In this document: positions 35,025-43,379 of the stretch, piece by piece | Layout of the letters: each line of letters opens with the position of its first letter | How positions within the stretch are numbered: the first letter of the stretch is position 1 | Assembly: GCA_017462015.1 (NCBI GenBank) | Contig: JAFTRX010000110.1 | Coordinates: 1-48,560 of the forward strand | Length of the DNA: 48,560 nucleotides | Direction of reading: 5' to 3' | Source of the DNA: Lentisphaeria bacterium | GTDB lineage: Bacteria; Verrucomicrobiota; Lentisphaeria; Victivallales; Victivallaceae | The notes under the pieces: generated by a model | What the model was told of the DNA's origin: nothing | The model's database searches: none | Seen by the model: the letters and a program-made list of their open reading frames with translations, nothing else | Made by a program: the position numbers and the translations under genes

Positions 35025-35135
35025 TGACGTGTGCTGTTTCGTGCCGCAGTCAACGGTGACTGCGGCGATTGGATGCCAATGAGTTGAAAACGTGTTCAAA
35101 ATTTTGTGAACACAGTAAGTTTGGAGGATAGAGTT

Positions 35136-36152
35136 ATGAATTCGTCAATCGGTTTCCCGATGCCCAAGTCGATCGTTGTCGATGAAGCTACCGAGACCCC
35201 GACATATGCGAAGTTTACCGCACAGCCGTTTCAGCGCGGCTTCGGTCATACTTTGGGAAATTCCCTGCGCCGGGTGTTGCTGTCATCTCTCGACGGTGCT
35301 GCTATTTGCTCCGTCCGGATCGATGATGCAAAGCATGAATTCGATTCCCTTGAGAACGTGGTGGAAGATGTCACCGAGATCGTGCTCAATTTGAAGTGCG
35401 TCAAACTGAATCTTTTTTCCGCCGGTCCCAAGACTCTGGAAATTACCAAAGACAAAGCAGGTCCCGTGACCGCCGGAGACATCGTTTGCGACAGTACGGT
35501 TGAAGTTCTTAATCCCGATCAGCTTATCTGCACTCTGGATAAGGACAAAAAGTTCCACGCTGTTATCGAAGTGATGACTGGTCGCGGATATCTTCCCGCT
35601 GAGGAAAGTACCGCTTCCCGTACCATCGGTACCATTCCGGTGGACTGCATCTTCAGCCCTGTGACCCATGTCAATTATCAGGTCGGTGCCGCCCGTGTCG
35701 GTGAAGAGACTGAAATGGACAGCTTGGAGCTGGAGATCTGGACTGACGGTCGTATCACTCCGCGTAATGCGTTGGAAGAGGCGGCCCGGATTCTCCGCGA
35801 TCATCTGCAGCCCTTTATGGATTCGCAGATCCCGGAAAAACCTGTTGTGCTCAACGATGAAGAAGAGAAGTTGTTCAAGCTGCTCTCTCAGGATGTCGAG
35901 GTTCTCGATCTCTCCGTCCGCGCGATGAACTGTTTGAACAGTGCCAATATCAAATTGGTCTTTGAGTTGTGCAATAAGACCGAAAGCAAGATGCTCAAGT
36001 ATCGTAACTTCGGTAAAAAATCCCTGGATGAAATCAAAGAAAAAATCGAAAAGCTCGGTTTGGAGCTGGGTATGACCCTCAGCGAACGGTTGCTTTCCGC
36101 TCTCGAAGCAGAAGCTGCCCGTGTCCGCGCCGATGCAGAGGAGAATAATTAA
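35136..36152 (+). CDS. rpoA: DNA-directed RNA polymerase subunit alpha
   Basis: This 338-aa alpha subunit is the assembly platform of RNA polymerase. The N-terminal domain has the [20 protein letters not shown] dimerisation block (about 30) and continues to about 235. A linker and C-terminal domain (about 260-325, with the [18 protein letters not shown] helix-hairpin-helix region that binds UP elements and activators) follow. GGAGG 8 bases before ATG 35136 sets the start; the in-frame GTG at 35106 is not used. Normal length; sits between rpsK and rplQ as in most bacteria. Confidence 0.97.
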   Translation: MNSSIGFPMPKSIVVDEATETPTYAKFTAQPFQRGFGHTLGNSLRRVLLSSLDGAAICSVRIDDAKHEFDSLENVVEDVTEIVLNLKCVKLNLFSAGPKTLEITKDKAGPVTAGDIVCDSTVEVLNPDQLICTLDKDKKFHAVIEVMTGRGYLPAEESTASRTIGTIPVDCIFSPVTHVNYQVGAARVGEETEMDSLELEIWTDGRITPRNALEEAARILRDHLQPFMDSQIPEKPVVLNDEEEKLFKLLSQDVEVLDLSVRAMNCLNSANIKLVFELCNKTESKMLKYRNFGKKSLDEIKEKIEKLGLELGMTLSERLLSALEAEAARVRADAEENN

Positions 36153-36154
36153 TC

Positions 36155-36508
36155 ATGCGTCATAAAGTTGCTACTTTCAAGATCGGTCGTTCCGGAGCGC
36201 ACCGCCGGGCGATGCTGGCCAACATGGTCAGCAGTCTCTTGATGCACGGTGAAATTGAGACCACTCTGGTCAAAGCCAAAGAAGCCCGCCGTTTCGCGGA
36301 ACGTCTGATCACCATCGGTAAAAAAGGTGATTTGCACAACCGTCGTTTGGCGTTCTCCAAGTTGCGGAACAAAGATGCTGTCAAGCAGCTCTTTGATGTT
36401 GTCGCTCCGGAATATGCCGAGCGCAACGGTGGTTACACCCGCATCTACAAACTGGGCTTCCGTCGCGGTGACGCGGCTGAGATGTGCCTGCTGCAGTTGG
36501 TCAAGTAA
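36155..36508 (+). CDS. rplQ: 50S ribosomal protein L17
   Basis: This 117-aa large-subunit protein lies near the peptide exit tunnel. It starts [20 protein letters not shown] and contains the [24 protein letters not shown] region and the C-terminal [14 protein letters not shown], all standard L17. It begins two bases after the rpoA stop. Last gene of the operon, followed by a terminator at 36553-36589. Confidence 0.97.
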   Translation: MRHKVATFKIGRSGAHRRAMLANMVSSLLMHGEIETTLVKAKEARRFAERLITIGKKGDLHNRRLAFSKLRNKDAVKQLFDVVAPEYAERNGGYTRIYKLGFRRGDAAEMCLLQLVK

Positions 36509-36552
36509 GATTGACATACTGTTTGAAACTTTAAAAGGTTTCAAAAATGAAA

Positions 36553-36589
36553 AATCATCGGATCGTTTTTTGATTCGGTGATTTTTTTT
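36553..36589 (+). terminator. Rho-independent terminator of the ribosomal operon
   Basis: 12-bp stem AATCATCGGATC/GATTCGGTGATT with G-U pairs, 7-base loop, then six T. Confidence 0.85.
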
Positions 36590-36636
36590 ATGCATAAAAG
36601 GGTTGCGGATGAAGGAAAATAGAGATTCCGCAAGTA

Positions 36637-36897
36637 TCAGCGGCAATGAAAATGGAAAGATAGGAGCGCAGTCAGTGAAACGTTCCAATGGTCGCTGTCG
36701 ACGGGAATCAATTCACCTTTCTTTTGGTGATACTCCATGATGCTGCTCATATCGTCAACAGAGAGAGCGATCTCGCCGTCAATACCTTCCTGGCAGAGTT
36801 TGTTGCTGCCGGTGTGCAAAATGGTCCACTCAACGGGAACGCCGTGTTCATCGCGAAGGATGGAGGCGTGTTCGGCGGACAAAGTGATAAAGTTCAT
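36637..36897 (-). pseudogene. Truncated Mu-type phage I protein (protease/scaffold) N-terminus
   Basis: The 86-aa frame resembles the first part of the Mu I-type protease/scaffold protein. It has an N-terminal segment, then GELIPVDSDHW (about 63-73), which fits the conserved D-x-DH block of that family, and then about 13 unrelated residues and a stop. The expected remaining catalytic and scaffold portion is missing, so it is probably a 3'-truncated gene. ATG 36897 has TGGAGG 8 bases upstream; the TTG at 36912 is the ribosome site itself. It follows a G-like gene, reproducing the Mu order F-G-I. Family call is moderate because the sequence is short. Confidence 0.5.
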
Positions 36898-36930
36898 TGT
36901 GTAAACCTCCAATTAAAAGTGGCGTGCTTT

Positions 36931-37524
36931 TCAGTCTGACTGCGGCGAAGCGTGTTCAAGGAACCAGTTCAACTCTTTCTCGGCAAGCCGAAGAAAATCG
37001 TCATCGGTAGGCCACCACGGGCGCGGGCGCTGGGGCTTGGTCTGCCGGAGCAGAACATAAAGGAACTTCAACGTACCCCTTTTGCCGCGCGGCTCGGCAA
37101 GGTATGCCCTGCCATTGGGACCGTCTTCTTTTTTGCGAATGAAGATCGGTTTGCCGTCATCGGTTGCCCAGGCGTGAATCGAAGCGTACTCTTTTTTTAC
37201 CGATTTGTCAATAGGGATCGCCAGATAACGGCGATGACGGGGACGGATGATGCCGCCAGCGTGAACGTGTTCTGCCAGATGGTTTGTATCATTGCTGGTG
37301 TGATCAATGGTTACGGACATCCCGTCCGCCCGGGCTCTGACACCTTCGGCAAGTTCCTGCCCGAAGCCGCCGTTGCCGATCCTTTTCCGGGCGTTGGCTT
37401 CTGCCAGATCGCGCAAGGCAACGCTTAAAGTCTTAGCGACAAACTCCGGCAAACGGCCGTTGATCTCCATTTTTTCTTTTTCAGAAAGCAGTTCGCTCAA
37501 GTTGACTGCCAAACGAATATTCAT
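36931..37524 (-). CDS. Phage virion morphogenesis protein, Mu gpG-like
   Basis: The 197-aa frame is probably a Mu gpG / HK97 gp10-like tail-completion protein. It has an N-terminal helical region with SVALRDLAEANARKRI, a central HVHAGGIIRPRHRRYLAIPI segment comparable to the G-family His-Gly block, and a C-terminal proline-rich PQRPRPWWPTDDDF followed by a helix, as in family members that end with an xPxRPFL-like motif. Position between a MuF fragment and an I-like fragment supports the call. ATG 37524 is taken; the GTG at 37551 lies in a terminator-like hairpin. No ribosome site is strong. Likely a remnant without its phage partners. Confidence 0.55.
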   Translation of the reverse strand: MNIRLAVNLSELLSEKEKMEINGRLPEFVAKTLSVALRDLAEANARKRIGNGGFGQELAEGVRARADGMSVTIDHTSNDTNHLAEHVHAGGIIRPRHRRYLAIPIDKSVKKEYASIHAWATDDGKPIFIRKKEDGPNGRAYLAEPRGKRGTLKFLYVLLRQTKPQRPRPWWPTDDDFLRLAEKELNWFLEHASPQSD

Positions 37525-37552
37525 GTTTTTTACCCGAAAAAAAGCACACAAA

Positions 37553-37580
37553 AAAATACGCAGGGTAACCGGCGTATTTT
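37553..37580 (-). terminator. Terminator-like hairpin after the ART module
   Basis: Perfect 9-bp stem AAAATACGC/GCGTATTTT with T-rich flank on both strands. On the minus strand it lies after the MuF-ART and 75-aa genes, separating them from the G-like gene. Confidence 0.6.
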
Positions 37581-37608
37581 TGTGTACAGTATTAAATTTT
37601 AAGTTGGA

Positions 37609-37836
37609 TTATTCAGCGGAGGAATCTTCTTGCTGCGCTTTTTCTCTGCGCCATTCTTCAAGAGCTTTCACCTCTTCATCCGTGGGGATATACCCCCGCT
37701 TGACGCGTATGTTGAGAGATTGCATCGCAAGATCATGATATTCCTGATCCTTCTTTTTCCCCCAGGCGGTTTGCTTAAAGGCTTCCGCTCTCAAAATGTC
37801 TCTTGGTGTAGCTTTCCAGAGTTCTCCTTGCGGCAT
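37609..37836 (-). CDS. Small acidic protein coupled to the MuF-ART gene (candidate immunity protein)
   Basis: The 75-aa frame is helical and charged, with an acidic C-terminus (TDEEVKALEEWRREKAQQED). Its ATG at 37836 overlaps the stop of the MuF-ART gene, whose last codons supply the GGAGG ribosome site, so the two are translationally coupled. In phage Mu the F and G genes are adjacent without such an insert. In MuF-type polymorphic toxin loci a small immunity gene usually follows the toxin-bearing F gene. That makes immunity a reasonable guess, but no homologue is recognised. A terminator follows at 37553-37580. Confidence 0.55.
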   Translation of the reverse strand: MPQGELWKATPRDILRAEAFKQTAWGKKKDQEYHDLAMQSLNIRVKRGYIPTDEEVKALEEWRREKAQQEDSSAE

Positions 37837-37837
37837 A

Positions 37838-38761
37838 TCAAACCTCCGTTATTGCGATGTGAATTATTCCGTTAGCATCGGTCACTGGTTTAATATAGCC
37901 CGTTTCTCCGGATTTTAAAGCCCTGAATTTAATTTTTCTGTCAAAAAGTACCTCCTCATCAGATCCGATCCAGCTGTGATCGCCGATGTAAACACCATTT
38001 CTGCCGTGAACATGAAACATGATCTTATGTTTTCTGTTGTTGTCAAGGTACGCTATGGTGCCGTTTGGAGTCAATGAAGTAGAGTTGAATCCTTTCAGCC
38101 CCCAGATACTCTCATCAAGATCATCCAAAACTCTCTTAAAATCAGATTCATTATCCATCGCCAGCACCCGGTAGGATACGCCTTTATATTTGGGAGCATC
38201 CTGCAGTATTGCCGACAACCGGTCCATTTCCTGCGATGCGGCGTTGGTCATATCCAACTCTTTTGACGGTGAAGTTTTACCTCTGGCACGGTGCTTGAGA
38301 TTCAGTTGAAAACGATCACCGGCGGTGTAATTCTCAATAACCTCTCTTTCACTGCGGCTCAAGGATGCCCACCAATCGTCACTTGCTTTGACCGTTTCCG
38401 GAGCAAGATCAAGTATCCGCGCCTTGGCTTCATCGCTCATCCGGCGCGCCTCGCTTGCCGCTTTCACGATAGCCGGAGGGGAGTTGCCAAAGTTGTATTT
38501 GTCCAACCGGAAATCTTCAAAGGCATCCATCGGGTCAAATTCAAAGCCGCTCTCCGGCGGTTCCGGAATGAGCTTCTGGCTTTCATCGTCAGGAACCGGA
38601 TCTTCGTCACAATTCTCCACCCAGCAGTTGCAGTTGAACTCCCAGGGCGGCGTATGCGTTTGCAGAAACGGATCATCTTTGTGAAATATTTTGCCGGAGT
38701 TGGCAAGTGGCGTTGCAATGTCGGCCCCGACAGCCGGCGGATGCGGTGTGCCGCAATGCAT
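37838..38761 (-). pseudogene. 5'-truncated MuF head protein fused to a C-terminal ADP-ribosyltransferase domain
   Basis: The 307-aa frame starts inside the phage head-morphogenesis (Mu gpF) domain: GKIFHKDDPF and HTPPWEFNCNCW (about 24-47) match the end of that domain, while its first 200 or so residues are missing and no ribosome site precedes ATG 38761. A linker (about 50-150) leads to an ADP-ribosyltransferase domain of the exoenzyme type: Arg in SYRVLAMD (about 197), the STS motif in FNSTSL (about 226), and SDEEVLF (about 269) supplying the catalytic Glu, with Asp where ExE members have the first Glu. The toxin part looks intact. This is the arrangement of MuF polymorphic toxins of temperate phages. 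Confidence 0.65.
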
Positions 38762-38832
38762 GGTTTTGCAACAAGTGCGCCGGATATGTAATTTTTTTTG
38801 CAGGATAATGTTATTTTTTATCTCTTATCCGC

Positions 38833-38861
38833 TTGCAAAAAATAACTTTGTGGAGTATATT
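38833..38861 (+). promoter_or_regulatory. Promoter of rplU-purC
   Basis: TTGCAA (38833-38838), 17-base spacer, TATATT (38856-38861). It lies about 70 bp beyond the truncated end of the prophage fragment, so insertion and decay left it intact. Confidence 0.75.
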
Positions 38862-38927
38862 ATAAAAATTGTTGAGTATTTGAATTTTATACAATCATAA
38901 ATATATTACAGAACAGGAGAAAAGAAA

Positions 38928-39239
38928 ATGTACGCGATCATTCAGACTGGCGGAAAACAGTACAAAGTTCAGGTCGGTGATATCATCGAGGTCGAAAAAG
39001 TCGGCGTTGAAGCCGGTAACGAAGTCGTTTTTGATCAGGTCCTCGCGGTCGCTGATGACAATGGCAAACTCAACATCGGTACCCCGATGGTCGAAGGTGC
39101 CAAAGTCACCGGAACGGTCAAAGATCTTTTCCGCGCCAAGAAAATTGTCGTCTTCAAGATGAAACGCCGCAAAAGCTATCGCCGCACCCACGGCCATCGT
39201 CAGGATCTCAACCGCGTTGAAATCACCGCGATCGCCTGA
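38928..39239 (+). CDS. rplU: 50S ribosomal protein L21
   Basis: This 103-aa protein binds 23S rRNA with L20. It starts MYAIIQTGGKQYKVQVGD, contains EVVFDQVLAV and GAKVTGTV, and ends with the signature KMKRRKSYRRTHGHRQDLNRVEI, all typical of L21. A clear AGGAG site lies before ATG 38928. L27 (rpmA) normally follows rplU in bacteria; here purC follows 8 bases later instead, and rpmA must be elsewhere. Confidence 0.97.
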   Translation: MYAIIQTGGKQYKVQVGDIIEVEKVGVEAGNEVVFDQVLAVADDNGKLNIGTPMVEGAKVTGTVKDLFRAKKIVVFKMKRRKSYRRTHGHRQDLNRVEITAIA

Positions 39240-39247
39240 GGTAAATA

Positions 39248-40144
39248 ATGCAATACGGAGCCAATGGTGCGTTGCTCGGTACTGAGTTGCCGGGTATCAA
39301 GCTGGTAAATCGCGGAAAAGTCCGCGATGTCTACGATCTGGGCGATGCCCTGTTGTTCGTTGCCACCGACCGTTTGAGTGCGTTTGACGTGGTGATGACT
39401 ACCGGTATCCCGCGCAAGGGCGAGGTGTTGACCCAGATATCTCTCTTTTGGTTTGACCTTCTCAAAGATGTGCCGAATCATCTGATATCTGCTGATGTCT
39501 CCACCCGTCCGGAACTGGCTCCCTACGTCAAGGATTTGCAGGGTCGTTCTCTCATCGTCCGCAAGGCGAAAGTTCTGCCCATCGAGTGTATCGTCCGCGG
39601 TTATCTGGTCGGAAGCGGCTGGAAGGATTACTGCAAGACCAAGATGGTGTCCGGTATCAAACTGCGTGACGGTTACATGCAGGCATCCAAGCTGGATGAG
39701 CCGCTGTTCACCCCCTCCACCAAGGCGGAGCAGGGCGAACACGATGAAGCCATCAGCTTTGAAGGTGTTGCCGACCGTATCGGTTTGGAGAAAGCCAACG
39801 CGATAAAAGAGTTGTCTCTCAAGATCTATACCGCTGCGCGCGATTACGCCGCAGAAAAGGGCATCATCGTTGCTGATACCAAGTTTGAGTTCGGCGAAAT
39901 CGACGGAAAGATCATTCTGGTCGATGAAGTGCTTACTCCCGACTCAAGCCGTTTTTGGCCTGCTGACCAGTATGAAGTCGGCACCAGTCCGGTGAGTTTG
40001 GACAAGCAGTATGTCCGGGATTATCTGGAATCGCTGGATTGGGACAAGAATCCTCCCGCGCCGGAACTTCCGGTCAGCGTGGTCGAAAAGACCGCCGGAA
40101 AATATCTGGATGCATACCGGATGTTGACCGGAAAAAATCTTTGA
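39248..40144 (+). CDS. purC: Phosphoribosylaminoimidazole-succinocarboxamide synthase
   Basis: This 298-aa enzyme catalyses the ATP-dependent condensation of CAIR with aspartate to SAICAR in purine synthesis. It is the longer (about 300-aa) yeast ADE1-like form. Blocks: [12 protein letters not shown] (about 18), [12 protein letters not shown] (about 37), [18 protein letters not shown] (about 115) and the C-terminal [15 protein letters not shown] (about 223). Probably co-transcribed with rplU. A strong terminator follows at 40161-40190. Confidence 0.96.
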   Translation: MQYGANGALLGTELPGIKLVNRGKVRDVYDLGDALLFVATDRLSAFDVVMTTGIPRKGEVLTQISLFWFDLLKDVPNHLISADVSTRPELAPYVKDLQGRSLIVRKAKVLPIECIVRGYLVGSGWKDYCKTKMVSGIKLRDGYMQASKLDEPLFTPSTKAEQGEHDEAISFEGVADRIGLEKANAIKELSLKIYTAARDYAAEKGIIVADTKFEFGEIDGKIILVDEVLTPDSSRFWPADQYEVGTSPVSLDKQYVRDYLESLDWDKNPPAPELPVSVVEKTAGKYLDAYRMLTGKNL

Positions 40145-40160
40145 TCGTTATACGATTGTC

Positions 40161-40190
40161 AAAGCGGCAGAAATGCCGCTTTTTTATTTT
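40161..40190 (+). terminator. Rho-independent terminator of rplU-purC
   Basis: 9-bp stem AAAGCGGCA/TGCCGCTTT with a GAAA tetraloop, followed by TTTATTTT. Confidence 0.93.
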
Positions 40191-40192
40191 CG

Positions 40193-40248
40193 CTTTGTTC
40201 CCGATGCGGGAACAAAGTTGGAGTTGAAGTTGGAGTTGAAGTTGGATT
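40193..40248 (+). repeat. Hairpin plus hexamer array in front of the TSUP permease gene
   Basis: An 11-bp stem CTTTGTTCCCG/CGGGAACAAAG with a three-base ATG loop (40193-40217) is followed by five tandem hexamers alternating AGTTGG and AGTTGA (40216-40245), i.e. 2.5 copies of a 12-bp unit. They end 3 bases before the start codon. The GGA in the last hexamer may serve as ribosome site. No promoter box is evident between the purC terminator and this array. Confidence 0.7.
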
Positions 40249-41004
40249 ATGTTGGATGTGATATCTTCTCTCAGTGCGATGCAGCTTACCGTGCTGATCA
40301 TCGGTGCGGTGCTGATCGGAATCAATAAGACTGCCATACCGGGACTTGGGGTGCTGCCGGTGGTGATGTTGACGATGACGTTTGAAACGCGCATGTCCAC
40401 CGGACTGCAGTTGGGAATGTTGGCGATGGCGGATGTTATCGCGGTGATATATTACCGGCGCAGTGCGGATTGGAAGATCGTCTTGCGGCTGCTGCCGTGG
40501 GCGCTGGTCGGTTTGGGTATCGGCTCAGTGTTGTTGAACTTTGTCATTCCGCCGGGCGGAAACGTGATGCGCCGGGTGATTGGCGCTGTGGTGCTGGCGT
40601 TGATGGTGTTGAGTTTTATCCGCAAGCGGCTCGACCCGGACAAGATTCCCTCCGGAAAAGGTGTTGCGGCATTTTTCGGTATGTTGATGGGAACAACGAC
40701 TCAGCTTGCCAATGCTGCCGGTCCCATATCCTCGATTTATTTTCTGGCGATGAAGCTGCCGAAGGACAAATATCTGGGATGTTGTGCGTGGTATTTCCTG
40801 ATATTGAACTGGATAAAACTGCCGATATTCGTAATGGAAGGCAGAATCACCTGGCACTCGTTTCAGTTGGATCTGTGCATGCTGCCGTTTTTGGTTCTTG
40901 GCGGCGCGCTGGGAATATTTCTGCTCAAAAAATTACCGCAGGCGATCTTTGAAGCGGTCATTCAGGTGTTGGTCGTTGTTGCGGCGGTCAAGCTGTTGTG
41001 GTGA
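40249..41004 (+). CDS. TSUP family (TauE/SafE) membrane permease
   Basis: This 251-aa inner-membrane protein has about eight hydrophobic helices in two halves. The first conserved block of the family is LIGINKTAIPGLGVLPVVML (about 22-41) and the second is FFGMLMGTTTQLANAAGP (about 142-159). Relatives move sulfite, sulfoacetate or other small organosulfur anions; the substrate here is unknown. Start ATG 40249 directly after a hexamer array. It ends 3 bases before the pseudouridine synthase gene, so the two are co-transcribed. Confidence 0.85.
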   Translation: MLDVISSLSAMQLTVLIIGAVLIGINKTAIPGLGVLPVVMLTMTFETRMSTGLQLGMLAMADVIAVIYYRRSADWKIVLRLLPWALVGLGIGSVLLNFVIPPGGNVMRRVIGAVVLALMVLSFIRKRLDPDKIPSGKGVAAFFGMLMGTTTQLANAAGPISSIYFLAMKLPKDKYLGCCAWYFLILNWIKLPIFVMEGRITWHSFQLDLCMLPFLVLGGALGIFLLKKLPQAIFEAVIQVLVVVAAVKLLW

Positions 41005-41007
41005 AAA

Positions 41008-41739
41008 ATGCGTTTGGACAAATTTCTTTCTGATGCCACGGCGTACAGCCGTAAGGAGTTGAAGAGCATTATCCGCCGGGGGCAGGTCACGGTCAATGGT
41101 GATGTTGTCAAAGCACCGGAACAGCAAGTGTCGGAAGATGCTGAAGTCGCGGTTAAGGGCAGTATCGTGCGGTATCGGAAGTTTGTCTATTTGATGATGA
41201 ACAAGCCGGCGGGGTTTATCAGCGCCACTGAAGACGGCAATGCGCCGGTGGTGACGGAACTGCTGCCGGAAGAGTATAAGCACTTCAACGTATTTCCGGC
41301 AGGACGTTTGGACAAAGATACGCAGGGGTTGCTGATATTGACCAATGACGGTACATTCGGCCATCAGATCACGTCTCCGCGCCGCCAGGTGTGGAAACGT
41401 TATTTTGCCACGTTGGATAAGGCGGCGGAAAGTAGTGATTGTGCCGCGTTTGAGCAGCCGATGGATCTGGGGGACTTTATCGCAGCTCCGGGAAAACTGC
41501 ATATATGCGACGATCCGCAGCAAATCTATGTGGAAATTGCTGAAGGTAAGTTCCATCAGGTCAAGCGCATGTGTGAAAAAGTCGGAAAAAAGGTCGTCAC
41601 CCTCAAACGGTGTGCTATCGGCGGGGTGGCATTGGACGAAAATCTGGAAAGTGGCAAGTGCCGGGAGTTGACCCCGGAGGAATTGGAACTTATTGCACAG
41701 GGAACGCTGGTGCCGCTTGCAGTAAATAAGAATATGTGA
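41008..41739 (+). CDS. rsuA: 16S rRNA pseudouridine synthase, RsuA family
   Basis: This 243-aa enzyme has an N-terminal S4 RNA-binding domain (MRLDKFLSDATAYSRKELKS, about 1-60) and a catalytic domain with GRLDKDTQGLLILTNDG (about 98), whose Asp is the nucleophile, and KRMCEKVGKKVVTLKR (about 187). Size and the short linker fit RsuA (16S U516) better than RluB, but RluE or RluF type is possible. It overlaps functionally with nothing nearby; the end of the gene contains the -35 box of the kdsB promoter. Confidence 0.88.
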   Translation: MRLDKFLSDATAYSRKELKSIIRRGQVTVNGDVVKAPEQQVSEDAEVAVKGSIVRYRKFVYLMMNKPAGFISATEDGNAPVVTELLPEEYKHFNVFPAGRLDKDTQGLLILTNDGTFGHQITSPRRQVWKRYFATLDKAAESSDCAAFEQPMDLGDFIAAPGKLHICDDPQQIYVEIAEGKFHQVKRMCEKVGKKVVTLKRCAIGGVALDENLESGKCRELTPEELELIAQGTLVPLAVNKNM

Positions 41740-41745
41740 TATATT
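41717..41745 (+). promoter_or_regulatory. Promoter of kdsB operon
   Basis: TTGCAG (41717-41722, inside the end of the rsuA-like gene), 17-base spacer, TATATT (41740-41745). Confidence 0.7.
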
Positions 41746-41816
41746 ATTTTTGAGGCACGGAGGAAGAAATTTTTCCAGTGCGTGTTGACAGAAATTATCG
41801 GAATGAAGGAGATATT

Positions 41817-42665
41817 ATGAAGAGTTTGATCGTTATTCCGGCGCGGTATGGTTCGAGCCGGTTTCCGGGAAAACCGTTGGCAGAGCTTGCCGGAAAAAAG
41901 ATTTTGCAGCGGGTGTGGGAGATTGCCGCAAGTGTGTGTGCATCGAGAAAAGATTGTTCAGCCGTAGTGGCGACGGAAAATCCGACTGCCCCGGGGGAGG
42001 GGAGCGCTAAAATCATCGAATTTTGTGAAAGTGCCGGCATCCCGGTGGTGGTAACGCCGGACAGCTGCCGTTCCGGAAGTGACCGGGTGTGGGCAGTGGC
42101 ATCTGCGCTTCCGGAAGCGGAACGTCCGGAGGTGCTGCTCAATTTGCAGGGCGATAATCCGTTGTGTCCGCCGCAATTTATCTCTGCGTTGCTGGATGCA
42201 TTTGAAGAACATCCGGAAACGCAGGTCGCAACTCCGTACACCTGTTTGAGCTGGCAGGCGCTGGATGAACTGCGGGAAGCGAAAAAGAGTTCTCCGTTCT
42301 CCGGAACGACGGTCATTACCGGAAATGACGGCAACGCGTTGTGGTTTTCCAAAAATATCATTCCCGGAATACGCAAAGAGAAGGATTTGCGGGAAAAGAT
42401 GGCGATGAGTCCGATCAAACGGCACGTTGGATTGTATGCGTACAAGTTTGCGGCGCTGGCGTTTTTCTCCCATGCCAATCTGGGATATTATGAAGGATTT
42501 GAGCAGCTGGAACAGTTGCGTTTTATCGAAAACGGCATCCCGGTGCGGATGGTGGAAGTCGCTTATCCGGCAGGTTACGATGCATCGACGAGCGGTGTGG
42601 ATAGTCCCGAAGACTTGGCGCGTGCCGAAAAATTGATTGCCGCAGCAGGAGAATTGTTGAAATGA
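41817..42665 (+). CDS. kdsB: 3-deoxy-manno-octulosonate cytidylyltransferase
   Basis: This 282-aa enzyme activates KDO as CMP-KDO for lipid A-core assembly, so the organism should have LPS. Family motifs are IPARYGSSRFPGKPLA (about 6-21), the CTP/KDO site LNLQGDNPL (about 115) and VGLYAYKF near 205. The Asn in QGDNP replaces the Glu of the common QGDEP. It is about 30 residues longer than E. coli KdsB (248). ATG 41817 has AAGGAG upstream; the earlier in-frame start 41778 has none. The stop overlaps the next start (ATGA), so translation is coupled. Confidence 0.92.
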   Translation: MKSLIVIPARYGSSRFPGKPLAELAGKKILQRVWEIAASVCASRKDCSAVVATENPTAPGEGSAKIIEFCESAGIPVVVTPDSCRSGSDRVWAVASALPEAERPEVLLNLQGDNPLCPPQFISALLDAFEEHPETQVATPYTCLSWQALDELREAKKSSPFSGTTVITGNDGNALWFSKNIIPGIRKEKDLREKMAMSPIKRHVGLYAYKFAALAFFSHANLGYYEGFEQLEQLRFIENGIPVRMVEVAYPAGYDASTSGVDSPEDLARAEKLIAAAGELLK

Positions 42666-43354
42666 GCAGTGTTACCAGATTGATCGTTGTCCGTCACGGA
42701 AATACCTTCAACAGCGGAGATGTTATTCTGCGGGTCGGCAGTGCTACCGACATTCCGCTTACAGAAAAAGGTGTGCAGCAGGGAAATGCCGTCGGCAGAG
42801 ACCTCGCCGGAGCCGGAATCAAAATCGACAAAATCTTTGCCGCGCCGCTGATGCGGACGATGCGCAGCGCGCAGGAGATCGCTTCGCACTACGGAAATAT
42901 GCCGGTGGAAAAAATGGAGTTTCTGACGGAGTTGGATTACGGAATGGATGACGGACAGCCGGAGGATGATATCGTCCTTCGCCTCGGAATCGTGGAATCC
43001 AACGGCAAAATCGGAGAGCAGACCTCGCTGGATGAACTGCGGGAAGCGGGAAAAGCGGCGTTGAAAAAGTGGGACCGCGAAGCTGTGCTTCCCCGGGCGT
43101 GGAAACATCTTGAACCGAGAGCGGCGCAGTTGAGCCGGGATTGGGCGGAATTTGGAGAACGCGTGAAAAAAGAGTGTGCCGGAAAGACGGTGGTTGCCGT
43201 GACCAGCAACGGCATTGCGCGCTTTTCCAAGGTGTTGCTCGACGATGGAGGAGCGGCGCTGGGCGGAAATTTGAAACTTGCCACTGGAGCGTATGGAGTG
43301 TACGTTTTTGAAGATGGCAAGTGGCAGTGCGAAAAGTGGAACGTCCGTCCTTGA
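42662..43354 (+). CDS. Histidine phosphatase family protein (phosphoglycerate mutase-like)
   Basis: This 230-aa protein has the catalytic RHG motif in IVVRHGNTF (about 10-15), the second Arg block APLMRTMRSAQEIA (about 60) and a late VTSNGIARF (about 180) where His is usual in many phosphatases (SNG in place of SHG). That is a notable difference, since the second catalytic His would be missing or displaced. Possible roles are a phosphosugar phosphatase or a cofactor-dependent mutase-like enzyme. Coupled to kdsB by ATGA overlap, so it may dephosphorylate a sugar phosphate in LPS precursor synthesis. Confidence 0.82.
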   Translation: MSSVTRLIVVRHGNTFNSGDVILRVGSATDIPLTEKGVQQGNAVGRDLAGAGIKIDKIFAAPLMRTMRSAQEIASHYGNMPVEKMEFLTELDYGMDDGQPEDDIVLRLGIVESNGKIGEQTSLDELREAGKAALKKWDREAVLPRAWKHLEPRAAQLSRDWAEFGERVKKECAGKTVVAVTSNGIARFSKVLLDDGGAALGGNLKLATGAYGVYVFEDGKWQCEKWNVRP

Positions 43355-43379
43355 AAAAAGAAAAACAGGAGTTGTTGCA

